A stretch of 64,000 nt of DNA from Aurantiochytrium sp. KH105 (Eukaryota; Sar; Bigyra; Thraustochytrida; Thraustochytriidae). The notes below the pieces were generated by a model, which ran no database searches, was not told where the DNA came from, and worked only from the letters and a program-made list of their open reading frames with translations. How positions within the stretch are numbered: position 1 is the first letter of the stretch; each line of letters opens with the position of its first letter. The stretch covers positions 1-64,000 of the forward strand of contig BGKB01000008.1 in assembly GCA_003116975.1 (NCBI GenBank), written 5' to 3'. Below, piece after piece: positions 8,759-18,690 of this stretch. Position numbers and translations under genes: made by a program.

Positions 8759-10795
8759 ATGGCCGAGGACGACGCAAAAGACGCCAACCCGCGGCTCGCT
8801 GTTGAGGCTGAGGCCAAGGACCTCGCGGCCGCAAGTTGCGTCGCCTTCGAGGAGGAAAAGGACACCTCGCTGCCTGCCAAGGCGATCGTCTTTGCGCAGT
8901 CGAGGAGTGAGCAATGCGACGCAGACGGCCCCGCCGCGAGCATAAAGTCCTCCGCGGGGGGAAAGCAAAAGCTTACCAAGGCCTCGGCGGCGACAGGGAA
9001 GACCTCCATGGCCAAAGCAAGGGCCAAGCCATCTTGGGCTGTACGCAGGAATCACATCTTGCATCACAATCGCCTGCAGGAACTTGGACTGGAGAGCGGA
9101 GACAACAATGAAGACGTTGGCGCCGCCGTCGACTGTGTCATTTGTCAAGCTGCCAAGGAGCGCCCCCATACTATCAAAGAAGATGCAGACAACGCAATGG
9201 ATCGCGTCTGTCCCACGAACGCCAACACAAAAACCTCTGCGTCCAACAATCACGAGGATAGCAGACTAGAAGATGGTGACAACGATCGAGAAGATGGCGA
9301 AGAAGAGAGTCGACAAGAAGCAATAAGGACCGCGCGTGACGGAACCCAACAAGACCCCAATGGCTCACCTGCAAGCAACTTTAGAGGCCCAGAGACGTCC
9401 CTTCGCACAAGACTCGTACCCTCTGAATCGCGTGACTCGCAATCAACGATTTCCACCGACGCGAGCTCTCTGGAGCCCGAAGTCGCAGACGAGACTGCCG
9501 AGGAGGAGCCCCTTCTTCTCGTGGGCGAGATTGGCCGACGTGAAGAAACGTACGAATGGCTGGCGACAAATCTATTTCAATTCTTCAAAGAGGTCTGTCT
9601 CATGTATGATATGTGCAGCGAAGAACTCGAGGACCGCTTTGCAAAAATTGGCCAAGGCTTTCCACCTCACTACGAGTATCGCTGGGCCGCTCCGCTGGGG
9701 GCACCGAAGCGCAAGCCCGTTCGAATGTCCGGACCAGAATACGTCCAGCACGTTTTGGGATGGGTTGAGGCCACGATGAACAACCGCCTTTATTTTCCCG
9801 TCGACGAAAACGTTCTATTTCCCGATGACTTTCTCGACATTGTGCAAAAGGTTTACACGCGCATTTTCCGCGTGTACGCAATTCTGTTCCACCACTGCTT
9901 GCAAATTCTCCGTGCGCAGGATGCCGAGGACTTTCTGCACAAGTCCTTTCGACACTTTATGTTCCTCGTGCTCGAGTACAACCTCGTGAGGGATCGCGAA
10001 TTCAAGGCCATGCGCGCTGCAGTCGACCAAGTCAAAGAGGCCTACGAGGCAAGTCTTCAACGTCCATCTGCACATCTCATCGATCTTGGGCACGTCATCA
10101 CAGCGCCCATCGACCCTCAGGTTGTTGCGATACTCGCCTCCGTCACCGCCTCCGTCTCTGCGTCGTTGGTAGATTCCACGGGGAGCGCAGCTCATGAAGC
10201 GCGGGGAAATACCGCGAACAACACGCCGGCCTCCATGGCCAGCTCTCCCATCGCAATTCCTCCGCCAATGGCCCCAGCGGCGCCGCCACCCTCGGCGTCA
10301 AAGGCACCTTCAGCACCTTTGGTGCCGCCACCTGTACCGGCACGTGAGAAAGGTCGCATGTCAAGACTGAAGCGAACGATATCTAAGAAGAAGGATCGCA
10401 GTACTGCCGAGAGTAGTCTCAACGACGCGGGCAATTTGATTGACGGTGGTCACTTTCTCACTCGGACTGCATATCCAGCCACGGTTGTCGGCGAGGGGTC
10501 ATGTAATAGTTTGGAAACAACAAATCGACTCGAAACGGTCAAGCCTTCCTCGCGCTCGCAATTCACGCGTGCCTTATCATCTTCGTCTGCTTCGCTCGCG
10601 GATCGTTCCTCGAATCTGGTTCAACTTTCCAAAAAAACGCACTCTGCTTCAGCCATTGGCGACGCTCCCCCGGGGCGACACACGAGACTCGGCGAGGACG
10701 GCGAGCCTGGGCCCGGCACGAGGGCTGCGCGCGGACCCGTTTCCGGCACAACAAGTACGAGCAGCTCTGTCTGGCGTTGGCTATTGCACCGCTGA
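8759..10795 (+). CDS. MOB-family protein (Mob1/phocein fold) with degenerate zinc site
   Basis: A 678-residue protein from the ATG at 8759; the frame is open further upstream but has no ATG there and runs through repeat sequence. The MOB domain spans about residues 262-430. It has the family landmarks EWLATNLFQFFKE, YEYRW, a LYFPVDEN-like loop, RIFRVYA and FRHFMFLVLEYNLV. MOB proteins bind and activate NDR/LATS kinases or act in STRIPAK. Canonical MOB1 holds zinc with two Cys before the YEYxW motif and two His after RVYA. Here the segment before YEYRW does not align as CxxxxC, and the second half reads RVYAILFHHC, so most ligands are changed. The N-terminal about 260 residues are acidic and low in complexity. 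The C-terminal about 250 are Pro-rich and basic (PPPMAPAAPPPS, KRTISKKKDR), which suggests docking. It is a MOB-like adaptor, not a standard MOB1. Confidence 0.85.
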   Translation: MAEDDAKDANPRLAVEAEAKDLAAASCVAFEEEKDTSLPAKAIVFAQSRSEQCDADGPAASIKSSAGGKQKLTKASAATGKTSMAKARAKPSWAVRRNHILHHNRLQELGLESGDNNEDVGAAVDCVICQAAKERPHTIKEDADNAMDRVCPTNANTKTSASNNHEDSRLEDGDNDREDGEEESRQEAIRTARDGTQQDPNGSPASNFRGPETSLRTRLVPSESRDSQSTISTDASSLEPEVADETAEEEPLLLVGEIGRREETYEWLATNLFQFFKEVCLMYDMCSEELEDRFAKIGQGFPPHYEYRWAAPLGAPKRKPVRMSGPEYVQHVLGWVEATMNNRLYFPVDENVLFPDDFLDIVQKVYTRIFRVYAILFHHCLQILRAQDAEDFLHKSFRHFMFLVLEYNLVRDREFKAMRAAVDQVKEAYEASLQRPSAHLIDLGHVITAPIDPQVVAILASVTASVSASLVDSTGSAAHEARGNTANNTPASMASSPIAIPPPMAPAAPPPSASKAPSAPLVPPPVPAREKGRMSRLKRTISKKKDRSTAESSLNDAGNLIDGGHFLTRTAYPATVVGEGSCNSLETTNRLETVKPSSRSQFTRALSSSSASLADRSSNLVQLSKKTHSASAIGDAPPGRHTRLGEDGEPGPGTRAARGPVSGTTSTSSSVWRWLLHR

Positions 10796-10994
10796 AAGAC
10801 AGGTCATGACCCTCCTTCTCCATATAGTCTAATCTGACAGCCGTGCGAGCGATCAGGTCGCTGTCATTCTAATTTTCCTTCACATCTTCTACATGCGATG
10901 GCAAAACAACGTAGGCCAAGTCCCTGTAAAATACTCATAATATATCATCATTGTATCGTCAAATTGCGCCACCAAAAGATGTTTGCATCCCCGG
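10796..10994. other. Convergent 3' ends
   Basis: About 200 bp between the MOB-family stop and the deaminase stop on the opposite strand. It is AT-richer and holds presumed poly(A) signals for both genes. No gene is seen. Confidence 0.5.
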
Positions 10995-11839
10995 TCACGG
11001 GATTTCTTCTTCGTCTGGTACATCAGTAATGCGACGCTTCTTTCTTGGCACTAACTTTTCAAGGTCGATGCGCTCCTCCACTGCGGTTTCCCGTGGCGCG
11101 AGCGTCCTTGTGTTGACAGCAATCTGCTTGTACGAGGGACGCTCGATATCTTCGAAAAGTTCGCATTTTGAGTCGATGAGAAGCTGGCGTGCCCATTGCT
11201 CATTGTGTTTCCCAATGTACTTGGTCAAGGGATCGCTATGAAAAATACGGACAATGCCAGCGCCAAGAATGAGAGGCAGACATCTTGCGCAGGGTGCCGA
11301 CGTGATGTAGATGGCCTTTCCTTCCAAGGGAATGCCTCGCCGGGCTGCTTGAGTGATGCAATCTGCCTCAGCGTGGAGGTCAATCGCGCCGCTTTGTGCA
11401 TCGCGACGCATACTTCTCGCAAAGCCCCAGACGAGGACTTGGCCTTGGTTATCGAGGACAACAGCCCCCCTGTTGCGCGCACAGCGCTGGCTCGTTCGTC
11501 AGCCCGGACTCGTCCCCTGCCTCAAAAATTAGCAAGTAAGCCAAACCTAAGAAGAGCGCACAGCACGCGTGTACGTGCGTGGTGTCTAGGCCAGCACATG
11601 GCTCGCCCGAGCTCGCACGCGCGCGGTGCCTCTCTCGCAAGCAAACCTCGTCGCCACGACATCGCCCTCCAAATCCACCCAACCCACCTCGCCAGCCGCA
11701 CCACCAACCCAGCCACCTACATGTCGTTGCCAGCCTTGGGCGCACACGTGCCCAGTGTGCGCGCCTCGACGGCGAGCTCCAAGCCGCGCTGGTCCTGCGC
11801 GGGCAGGGCTGAGAGCGCCGTCGCCGCAGCCCTGGCCAT
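10995..11839 (-). CDS. Cytidine/deoxycytidylate-type zinc deaminase, two exons
   Basis: My model joins exon 1 (11721-11839) and exon 2 (10995-11469) across a 251-bp intron (11470-11720) with donor GTAGGT and acceptor AACAG, giving 197 residues. The join makes the sequence read NDMGAVVLDNQGQVLVWG, the usual start of a CDA-fold core, whereas exon 2 alone would begin inside the domain. Zinc and catalytic motifs are complete: HAEADC (zinc His and general-base Glu) and PCARC (two zinc Cys). These belong to the CMP/dCMP deaminase superfamily, which hydrolytically deaminates cytosine-type bases or nucleotides. The C-terminal 40 residues are Lys/Arg-rich then acidic (PRKKRRITDVPDEEE), which could be a nuclear signal. 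The substrate (dCMP, cytidine, or a riboflavin or tRNA intermediate) cannot be told from the motifs. Confidence 0.75.
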
Positions 11840-12819
11840 CCTCTCCTGTCGCCTTAGCCAATCGGCTGAAAGGCGACGATTTGGGACTACATTTTTATAT
11901 GTGTATACCGCTCGGTGTACCGACGCCGTATTGACCTTTAGGCCTACCTACGATCAGGGCCATGCTGGGCGATTATATGTCACACTCGAAGCCTCTCCGA
12001 GTTGCACTGTCCCTGGCAATAATAGCATAGCAACCTTGATCGAGCATTGACCTCAGCGATCGCGAAAGACGACTTGCCGGGAATGGTCTGGCTGGCCAAG
12101 CCTATCTCGCTTTTACTTTGAGCACAGGCGAGGCGACTTTTACAGAACGAAATGTCTGATTTATGATTCCTGGCACTAATGACAGATGCTCGCCTTCGAA
12201 ATCTCTCCTACTAGTCTATGCGGTCGATTTCCGTCGAGCCGTTTCTTCGTTTTGCTAAGCATACACCATTTGTCCGGTGACTGACTGACGGCTTCGCCGC
12301 CGCCGCCTAACGCTCGCCTAGGCCTCGGCTGAATGTTTACTACCGCCTGGAAAGCCTGGTCAGTCAGTCGTGACTGACTCACGATTGTGCCCGATTGGCA
12401 GCTGGCTCGGTCAACAGCCACGGCAGGCCGCAGCGGCTGGCCGCTGCTGCTGCTGCTGCTGCTGCTACAGGCTACTGGCCGCTCGTATTAGTCTGCGTGG
12501 GTAGGTGCAAGCAGCGACGGCCTGCCTGCTTGCCAGCCAGCTCAGCCAGCACGCGCTGTCCCACACAATCATGGAGTAATCTGTGGTCTGCCAATCAATC
12601 GGAGCTGCACCTGCACTGCAAACTTCGCCGCGCCTGCCTGCGCTGACAGAGCGACGCCAGGCACGCGCTGTCGATGTGCATTCGGCACCCGGACGGCTTC
12701 TGACGGAGAGGAGCAATGTTCGCCGTCCAGACCCCCGGCCGGGCGAGGGATTTTCCTTTTCTTTCATCCAACTTCTTCCTGTTAGCACTTCCTCCTCGGC
12801 TAGCAACAGCAACTTCGGT

Positions 12820-12830
12820 CGAGCGAGGGA
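12820..12830 (+). promoter_or_regulatory. CGAGCGAGGGA motif upstream of receptor paralogue 2
   Basis: Exact match to the 11-mer upstream of receptor 1 and the LRR gene. A one-mismatch version (GGGCGAGGGATTTTCC) lies 80 bp earlier at 12741; both are followed by a TTCC/TTTTC pyrimidine run. It is 543-553 nt before the ATG. Confidence 0.35.
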
Positions 12831-13140
12831 TTTCCCTTTTCTTATCAACTTATTACATGATATCAGCGCGTGCAGTGCTCTCTCGACGGGTAGGCCGAGG
12901 CTAGTGCAAAATCTAACAGCAGCAGCAAGTTCTTTTTACACTCGAGTGTCAAGCGAAGAAAAGGTACAACGGAACTTGACGCCATAGCCGGACGAGTTTT
13001 CCAGCGTGACTGCGACGGCTGATCGGTCAAAACTCGCAAGTGAGCCAAAGGCATGCGCGTGCGCTATCGCAATCACTATGTGCGTTGTTCCTCCAGCAAC
13101 CAGAAAATTGCTCGTAAGTTTCAACTGGACTCGTTCCGTT

Positions 13141-13283
13141 GCGATTGCGAATGCGTCGTGCAGGCGCGCGCCAACTTTCGCGCTCGTATTCCAACTCATT
13201 GCAAGCGATTGCGTAGCGCAGGCGCGCGCCTACTCTCGCGCTCGTACACACCCGTTGCAAGCAATTGCGTGGCGCAGAACGGA
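13141..13283. repeat. About 60-bp tandem repeat, roughly 2.4 copies
   Basis: Units begin GCGATTGCG near 13141 and 13205, with a partial third (GCAATTGCGTGGCG) near 13261. They share CAGGCGCGCGCC and CTCGCGCTCGT-like blocks. It ends about 90 bp before the start codon of the receptor gene at 13373, so it lies in the proximal promoter or 5'UTR. Confidence 0.8.
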
Positions 13284-13372
13284 CGGACGATCCTGGCAGC
13301 ATTTTTCCAGCTCGCGTGAAGCAAACCAGCATCGCCCGGCAATCTTAAATTGCCGGAGTGACAAGGCTGCAG

Positions 13373-16300
13373 ATGATGATGTTTCCTTTGCTCGTGTACG
13401 CGCTACTTGTCGGCCTTACCAGTGTTTCCTGCGCGGATGGACTCGTGATCCAAACCGTCGCAAACCGTCGCCAAAACATGGGTAATTTCTTGGGCTGTCT
13501 TAATCTCGGGCTGCACACCTGGCCAGACGGCCATTTCGTCAAGAGACTCCTGGACATCAATAGCGCCGTGGAATGCCATGAACGTTGCTTCGATCACTGG
13601 AAAAATTCAAACTACCGCGGCGTCACGCTTTGGAAAGCAGGTGATGGGTTCAGAGGACGGTTCCGTCGCGAGAATTGTTTCCTCGAGAGCACGAGCTATC
13701 AAGGCTCTGGTGAAACCTGTCTCAAAAAAGATGCCACGGGAGAAGGCAAATTTCTTCAAGATACGTTCACGAACTTTAGAACCTCGCCTTGTTACAAAGT
13801 CAGCTTCTACAATAGTGCCGGATACTCGAATCCTCTCAAAACTGCCCCCTACAGTGATTCGATGACATGGGGAACAGTTGATACACCAAACAAAATGAAG
13901 GTTGAAATGACAGACTCCCCTTACCTTTGCAAGTGGTCCAAGGCAAACCAAGATTACAGCGAAGCAACCACCGATTCAATGCCTTGCCTCTCATGGAGGT
14001 ACGACTCGAAAAGACACGAGTGCATCTTCTACGATAACAAGCCCTTGTTCTATGGAGACTTCACCTCTGCCACCGCTTCGGACCCCAAGACACTTCTTTC
14101 TGCCGTTCTCTCTTGTCCGGGCGATAGAGGAAACGAGAATGCTGGAACTCGCGCTGCTGAGCTGTACGAGCTGCCGGGGTGCATGCAACGTAACTACGAT
14201 TGGACTGGGTCAGATTCAACCATTCAAGTCATTGACGACGTGGAAAATCCTCACGATTGCCGACGCAAGTGTCAAGGGAAAGGGACGTGCATGCTTTTCG
14301 TCTTTGATGCTGACGAAATGAAGTGCAAGCTTCAAACTGTTGCGGCTTTTGAAAACGAGATTTATGATAGCACTATGGACACTTACGCAGGCACAAAGGA
14401 TTGCCATACATGCTCCCCTGGCTACTACATTACCAACACTGAGCCTGCCAATGGGGTCGACAGTTGCGAACCTTGTCAAATCGGCTACTATTGCGTCGAC
14501 GGTGAAATGAACGTGTGTCAGGGTGGAAATTACTGCGGTGAGCTTGCCACGGCTGCGCTCACGGCTCCGAGCGATGAAAAGCAATGTGCTGAGGACAGCA
14601 GCGGTACCGGGTGCGAGCACAAGGTCTGCCGGGACTCCGCGCTCGGAAACTATCTCGGGTCACTGGACTACAATCCGGACCCTGATAGCTTTAACTTCTC
14701 CAACTACGCAATCCCGACTGTTGACGACGAGGAGGGTGGCTGGGATCTGGCCCAAGAGTTGACTGATGACTCCGACTCCATTCATATCAAGGTCACATTC
14801 ACGAACATGATCGGGGTGAACATTGTGGACGGGTTCAACTTGCCCATCACACTCAACGACGCTTCTGAAGCGACCATCGTCAAATATTGGGACAATGCCA
14901 ATAAAATTGACTGCAGTGAACCAAGCGACACGTACGTGAGCGTTTCTTCGAATGATTTCTCTGTCGGCGATAACGTCACGGCTTGTCTGCGGCTGTTTTG
15001 GAAGAATGAGAAAAAGTTTTCCGAGTGGGGTGACGTTTTATCTGAATCGAGCACACCGAAAGAGATTGCGAAAAACTGCATTACGCGGACACTCAAGTTT
15101 CATGCCGGCGGCAACTTTTTCGTCTCGGACATCAGCGGTAATCCCAGAGCCGAGGGCGTGGTCATCTTTTTCAAAGTCGGCGAGGAAGGCGAGGAACAGT
15201 ACGTGGTCACCGACGCCACCAGTCGAGTCTTTGGCGACCTCTTTGACAGCTCTTTGACAGCTCTCGATGATGATTCTACCGTGACCATCATCAATGCAAG
15301 TTTGCCCGACTCAGACACCGATATCAGACTGTGCCCGGACGATGAGGGCAGCGAGTGCTCGCTGGAGACGGTCCGAGAGCTTGGCAATACGTACACGATT
15401 GAGCACCTCAAGACGCGCGAGATCCAACTCGTCGATATCATGAGCCGGGCGCTTTCCGGAACCGTTCTGCAATCCTTTAATGATGGCAGCGACTCTTGCC
15501 AGGTCTCTGGCGTGATCGTGAGAGCTTTCAATGCTGGCAGCAGTGCGAGCGCCATTGCTACCAATGTAACTTCGGACGACGGCACATTCGTCCTGAACGT
15601 GCCAACTAACACCCAGGTCAGACTGGAGTTTACCCTCGACAATCACACCTTTACTATCGTGAGTAGTGCCGGCGCAGGGCTTTTGGACGAGGCCGGCGTA
15701 GAGGTGCACGACGCCATCGAGGGCATCGAGGTTCAGGACACCACGATGCAAGACTTTAATCTTCGCGTCGCTGCCACCTTGTGCGACATTCCCGTCGGTC
15801 AAGTCTATATCACGCTTTGGGTGAAAGCGTGTCCTTCCGTCGAGCTTACCATGACCACGACGGACGTGCAGACGACGTTTTCCCTTCCTGCAGCCAACTA
15901 CTCGTTTGAGCTCGCCTTTGCAGATGACACGGACAATGTTCTGTTGCAAAGCTTTGAGTACCAGTTTGCAGCTGGAACTTCAGCCCGAGACGTGGGCCTG
16001 AGCACGGCAAGTGTAGACGTGGAAATGCTTCATCAGCCTGTTCCCGAACTTTCGATCTCTGTGGAGAGCGGCCAGCTGTACTTTGACGCGTGCGCGAACG
16101 ATGAGTTCTTTGACGTGATCATTGAGGGAGGAAGCACGATCGAGTTTGAGATCAAGTCCCAGCAGTGGTTTGACGTGGGCGACGGAAGCACGCAATTCTG
16201 CGGGACACTTCCAGACGGAACCACGGTCGAGATCACGAGCGAGCTTGCTCCCTCGCTTGACGTCGGGTGCGACGCAAACGATCCATGCGAGACGGCTTTT

Positions 16301-18510
16301 GTGATTGCCGAGATCAATGAACAAAACCGATCTGTGGTTTTCGCAAGCGTTGTTGCTGGCGAGCCGCAGGCCCCTCTGGACGACGGCGATACCCATGCGC
16401 TGAGCGACTTTTTTGTGCGCAACGTGGCGTTCCGAGTGCGCAACGAGAACCTTTGGGCCAGCACCACAGCAGGTCTGGACAGCACCCTGCGTGCGCTTGT
16501 TCTTGGAGACAAGACTCTGAGCGAGGACGCCACGATCGCCTTTGCCAGCGAGGACTCGACTCCCTTGCAGTATCTCTACTCTCCGCCGGGAGGCGTCGGC
16601 TCGTTTGCGTCGCTAGAGTTTGAAGGCTCTTACTCGGTCGAGAAGACCAACGAGGTCAGGGTTGAAAATGAGGCTGGGGTGAACGTTGGGGTCACCATTT
16701 CAGCCAGCGTTTCATCGTCATTCGGCTCTGTAGAGACGAGCGCAGGGTTTGAGACTGAGGCGATCGGGACGTTTGTCAGCTCCTATGATAACAAGGCGAC
16801 GATGACGACGGAATCGCGCGTATGGTCTCTGGAAACGTACAGCGACGCTCCGGGCCGCGACAGCGACCTTGTCATGTTTATGGGCAGCGTGGCCAAGTTT
16901 CTGGAGGCTGTGCATGTTTCGCTTGATCCGGACACCTGCAAGATCACCTCGGCAAATACCATCAACTGGGGCAACCAAGTGTCTTCTCTGGTCATTTACA
17001 CGCGCAGTTCGTGCGAGAACTCGCTCGACCAGATCGAGAAGACTATCCAGAACGTGGACGAGACGTCAGACCTGGCTATCCAGGCCCAGCTCGAGCGCTC
17101 GCGCTGGCTCTCGCTCTTGCAGCACTGGGATGACGACTACCAGGCAGCTCTCAACACGCCTGCCAGCATTCTCCAAGGCAGCAACGTTCTTTCGCTGAGC
17201 GGGGGGGCGTCGTATTCCGTCGCCGAGGCCATATCGAGCGAGGTGAGCGCCGTGACGGACTACACTTCGTATTCGGGCTCTCTTTCTCTCAGCCTGAGCA
17301 CCAGCGTCACCGCAAGTGTGTCGGCCAACCTCTGGTTCGTCTCGGTTGAGGGCTCCACGGAGGTCTCAGCGGGAGCTTCCTTCAAGACGACCGGCTCTGT
17401 NTCAGCTGGTCGGGGGCTTTGGAGGAGCCCACCGCGACGTGGGCGCTGTCGTCGGTCTCGACGACGGTGCCGATTGCCTTTTCGCGCGGACCTGCCGCGA
17501 ATGCCTTGGTGAGCTCGACAGTGACGCTGTGGGCAGTGCGGTACGACGGCAGCGCGACGGTTGGCGATTGGTTTCGCGTGGCAGTGTTTGCGTCCGGGTC
17601 GTCGTCCCTGACGTTGAGCGCGGCCCAGCTCGGCGCAGCGTCGGCGTCCAAGGGTTCGTTTCTCTTGGAGCTGCGCGCGGCGTGCGCCGAGGGCGAGCGC
17701 GCTGCTGGCTCGTCGCGATCCAGTCGGCGTCTCGGTGTCCTCGATACCACTGGACCTGCTCTCATGGCCTGGTCGCCCTCGAGCAAGGTGCGCGTGGCGG
17801 CATCCTCGTTTCCTGTGGCCAACTTTCGCTTTGACGAGCCCGTGGACTGTGGCCACGCAGACCTCGAGGCGACCGTCACCGACGCCACAGGAGAGCTCGT
17901 TGCGGAGACCAACATTACGTGCTCGTCGCGGCTCTACGATTTGACCGTGGTGATGGAGACTGCCGACGCGGCCGCGGTAGCGCTGTGGAGCAACACGACC
18001 GCCACGCTCGAGCTTCGGGGCGTGCATGACCTCTATGGCAATGTCGCAGAGGTGATTACTGCAGGTGGAGCTCGCCGTGTGCTCGCTGAAGGCAGCATGA
18101 GCAAGACGTTTGTGATCCCCGAACTTCCGGAGCACAGTGAAGACACGACAACTCTGGCCAAGTGGGGCGTTCAGAGCATGGAGGAAAGGCAGGAAGTGGC
18201 CGCGGCCGTGTACGCGCGCATCCTTCCAAGCGACCAGCCTGTTGCCTCGACGTATGTGGAGGACGACGATGAAGACACTGACGCGAGCGACGAGAGCTCG
18301 CCAATGCTCGCAATTGGACTCGGCGTGGCGGCTGGAGCGGTTGTAGTGGCAGCTGCTGCCTTCGTGGTCCTTCGCCGCCGGCGTCGCATCAGCAGCAGCA
18401 GCAGCAGCGGACGCCAGACCCCACAACGCTCCAGCGGTGATGCCACAGCAGTGGGCACCGATGTCTACGCCAGAGTCGAGGCCTCCAACCCAATTTACGC
18501 GGCAGCGTAA
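13373..18510 (+). CDS. Large type I membrane protein with PAN/Apple-like and TNFR-like Cys modules (paralogue 2, interrupted by an N)
   Basis: Paralogue of the gene at 952-6654, in the same order of parts. The start is one of the ATGs at 13373/13376/13379, followed by a signal peptide (FPLLVYALLVGLTSVSCA). It has matching Cys-rich N-terminal modules (CHTCSPGYYITNT, CEPCQIGYYC), matching beta domains, one C-terminal helix, a RRRRR stop-transfer and a tail ending SNPIYAAA. At 17401 a single N occurs and the frame changes across it. On each side the translation still matches the paralogue, but about 180 residues of the paralogue have no counterpart. The natural reading is an assembly gap collapsed to one N, not a broken gene. 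The C-terminal domain is clearly more similar to paralogue 1, even at DNA level, than the N-terminal half is. Function unknown; probable surface receptor or adhesin. Confidence 0.8.
17401..17401. other. Ambiguous base, likely collapsed assembly gap
   Basis: The only N I noticed in the window. Left of it the protein ends SFKTTGS, which aligns with paralogue position 5019. Right of it ISWSGAL aligns with paralogue position 5569. The skipped paralogue segment is about 546 bp. Confidence 0.85.
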
Positions 18511-18690
18511 AACGGGCGTTTTCTGAAGTGCGTCTTGGGCACTAATGTATTATCCGGAGGCAAATTAGTGCAGACTTTAGAAACTTGCGGTGTCTCCCGC
18601 AGGGCAGCGGATCCACGAGCGCGCAATTTAAAAGCCTTCAGAATTCCCTACGGGGCTTGAGACCCCGCAATCTGAAGTGCATTCTGGTTT
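18511..18690 (+). repeat. Dispersed repeat, copy 1 (with hairpin block)
   Basis: 18511-18600 aligns with 25697-25775 (shared GCGTTTT, TATTAT, GGA.GCAAA, GTGCAGA, TTGCGG.GTC). 18649-18690 is the reverse complement of a block at 25885-25925 that contains a GCGGGGTCT..AGCCCCGC-like stem-loop. It starts immediately after the stop codon of receptor paralogue 2. It may be a MITE-like relic or a 3'-end element; no coding capacity. Confidence 0.6.

Larger units (their letters stand above)
11840..13372. other. Intergenic region / promoter of paralogue 2
   Basis: No credible gene. It contains a CTG run (about 12444-12467), two spaced GCGAGGGATTT-type blocks (12741 and 12821) and a 60-bp tandem repeat at 13141-13283. 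It lies between the divergent deaminase and the second receptor paralogue. Confidence 0.6.

Noticed and set aside
17419-18510. Separate gene starting after the N
   Set aside because: It begins within a domain and aligns to the C-terminus of the paralogue; it is the 3' part of the gene at 13373.
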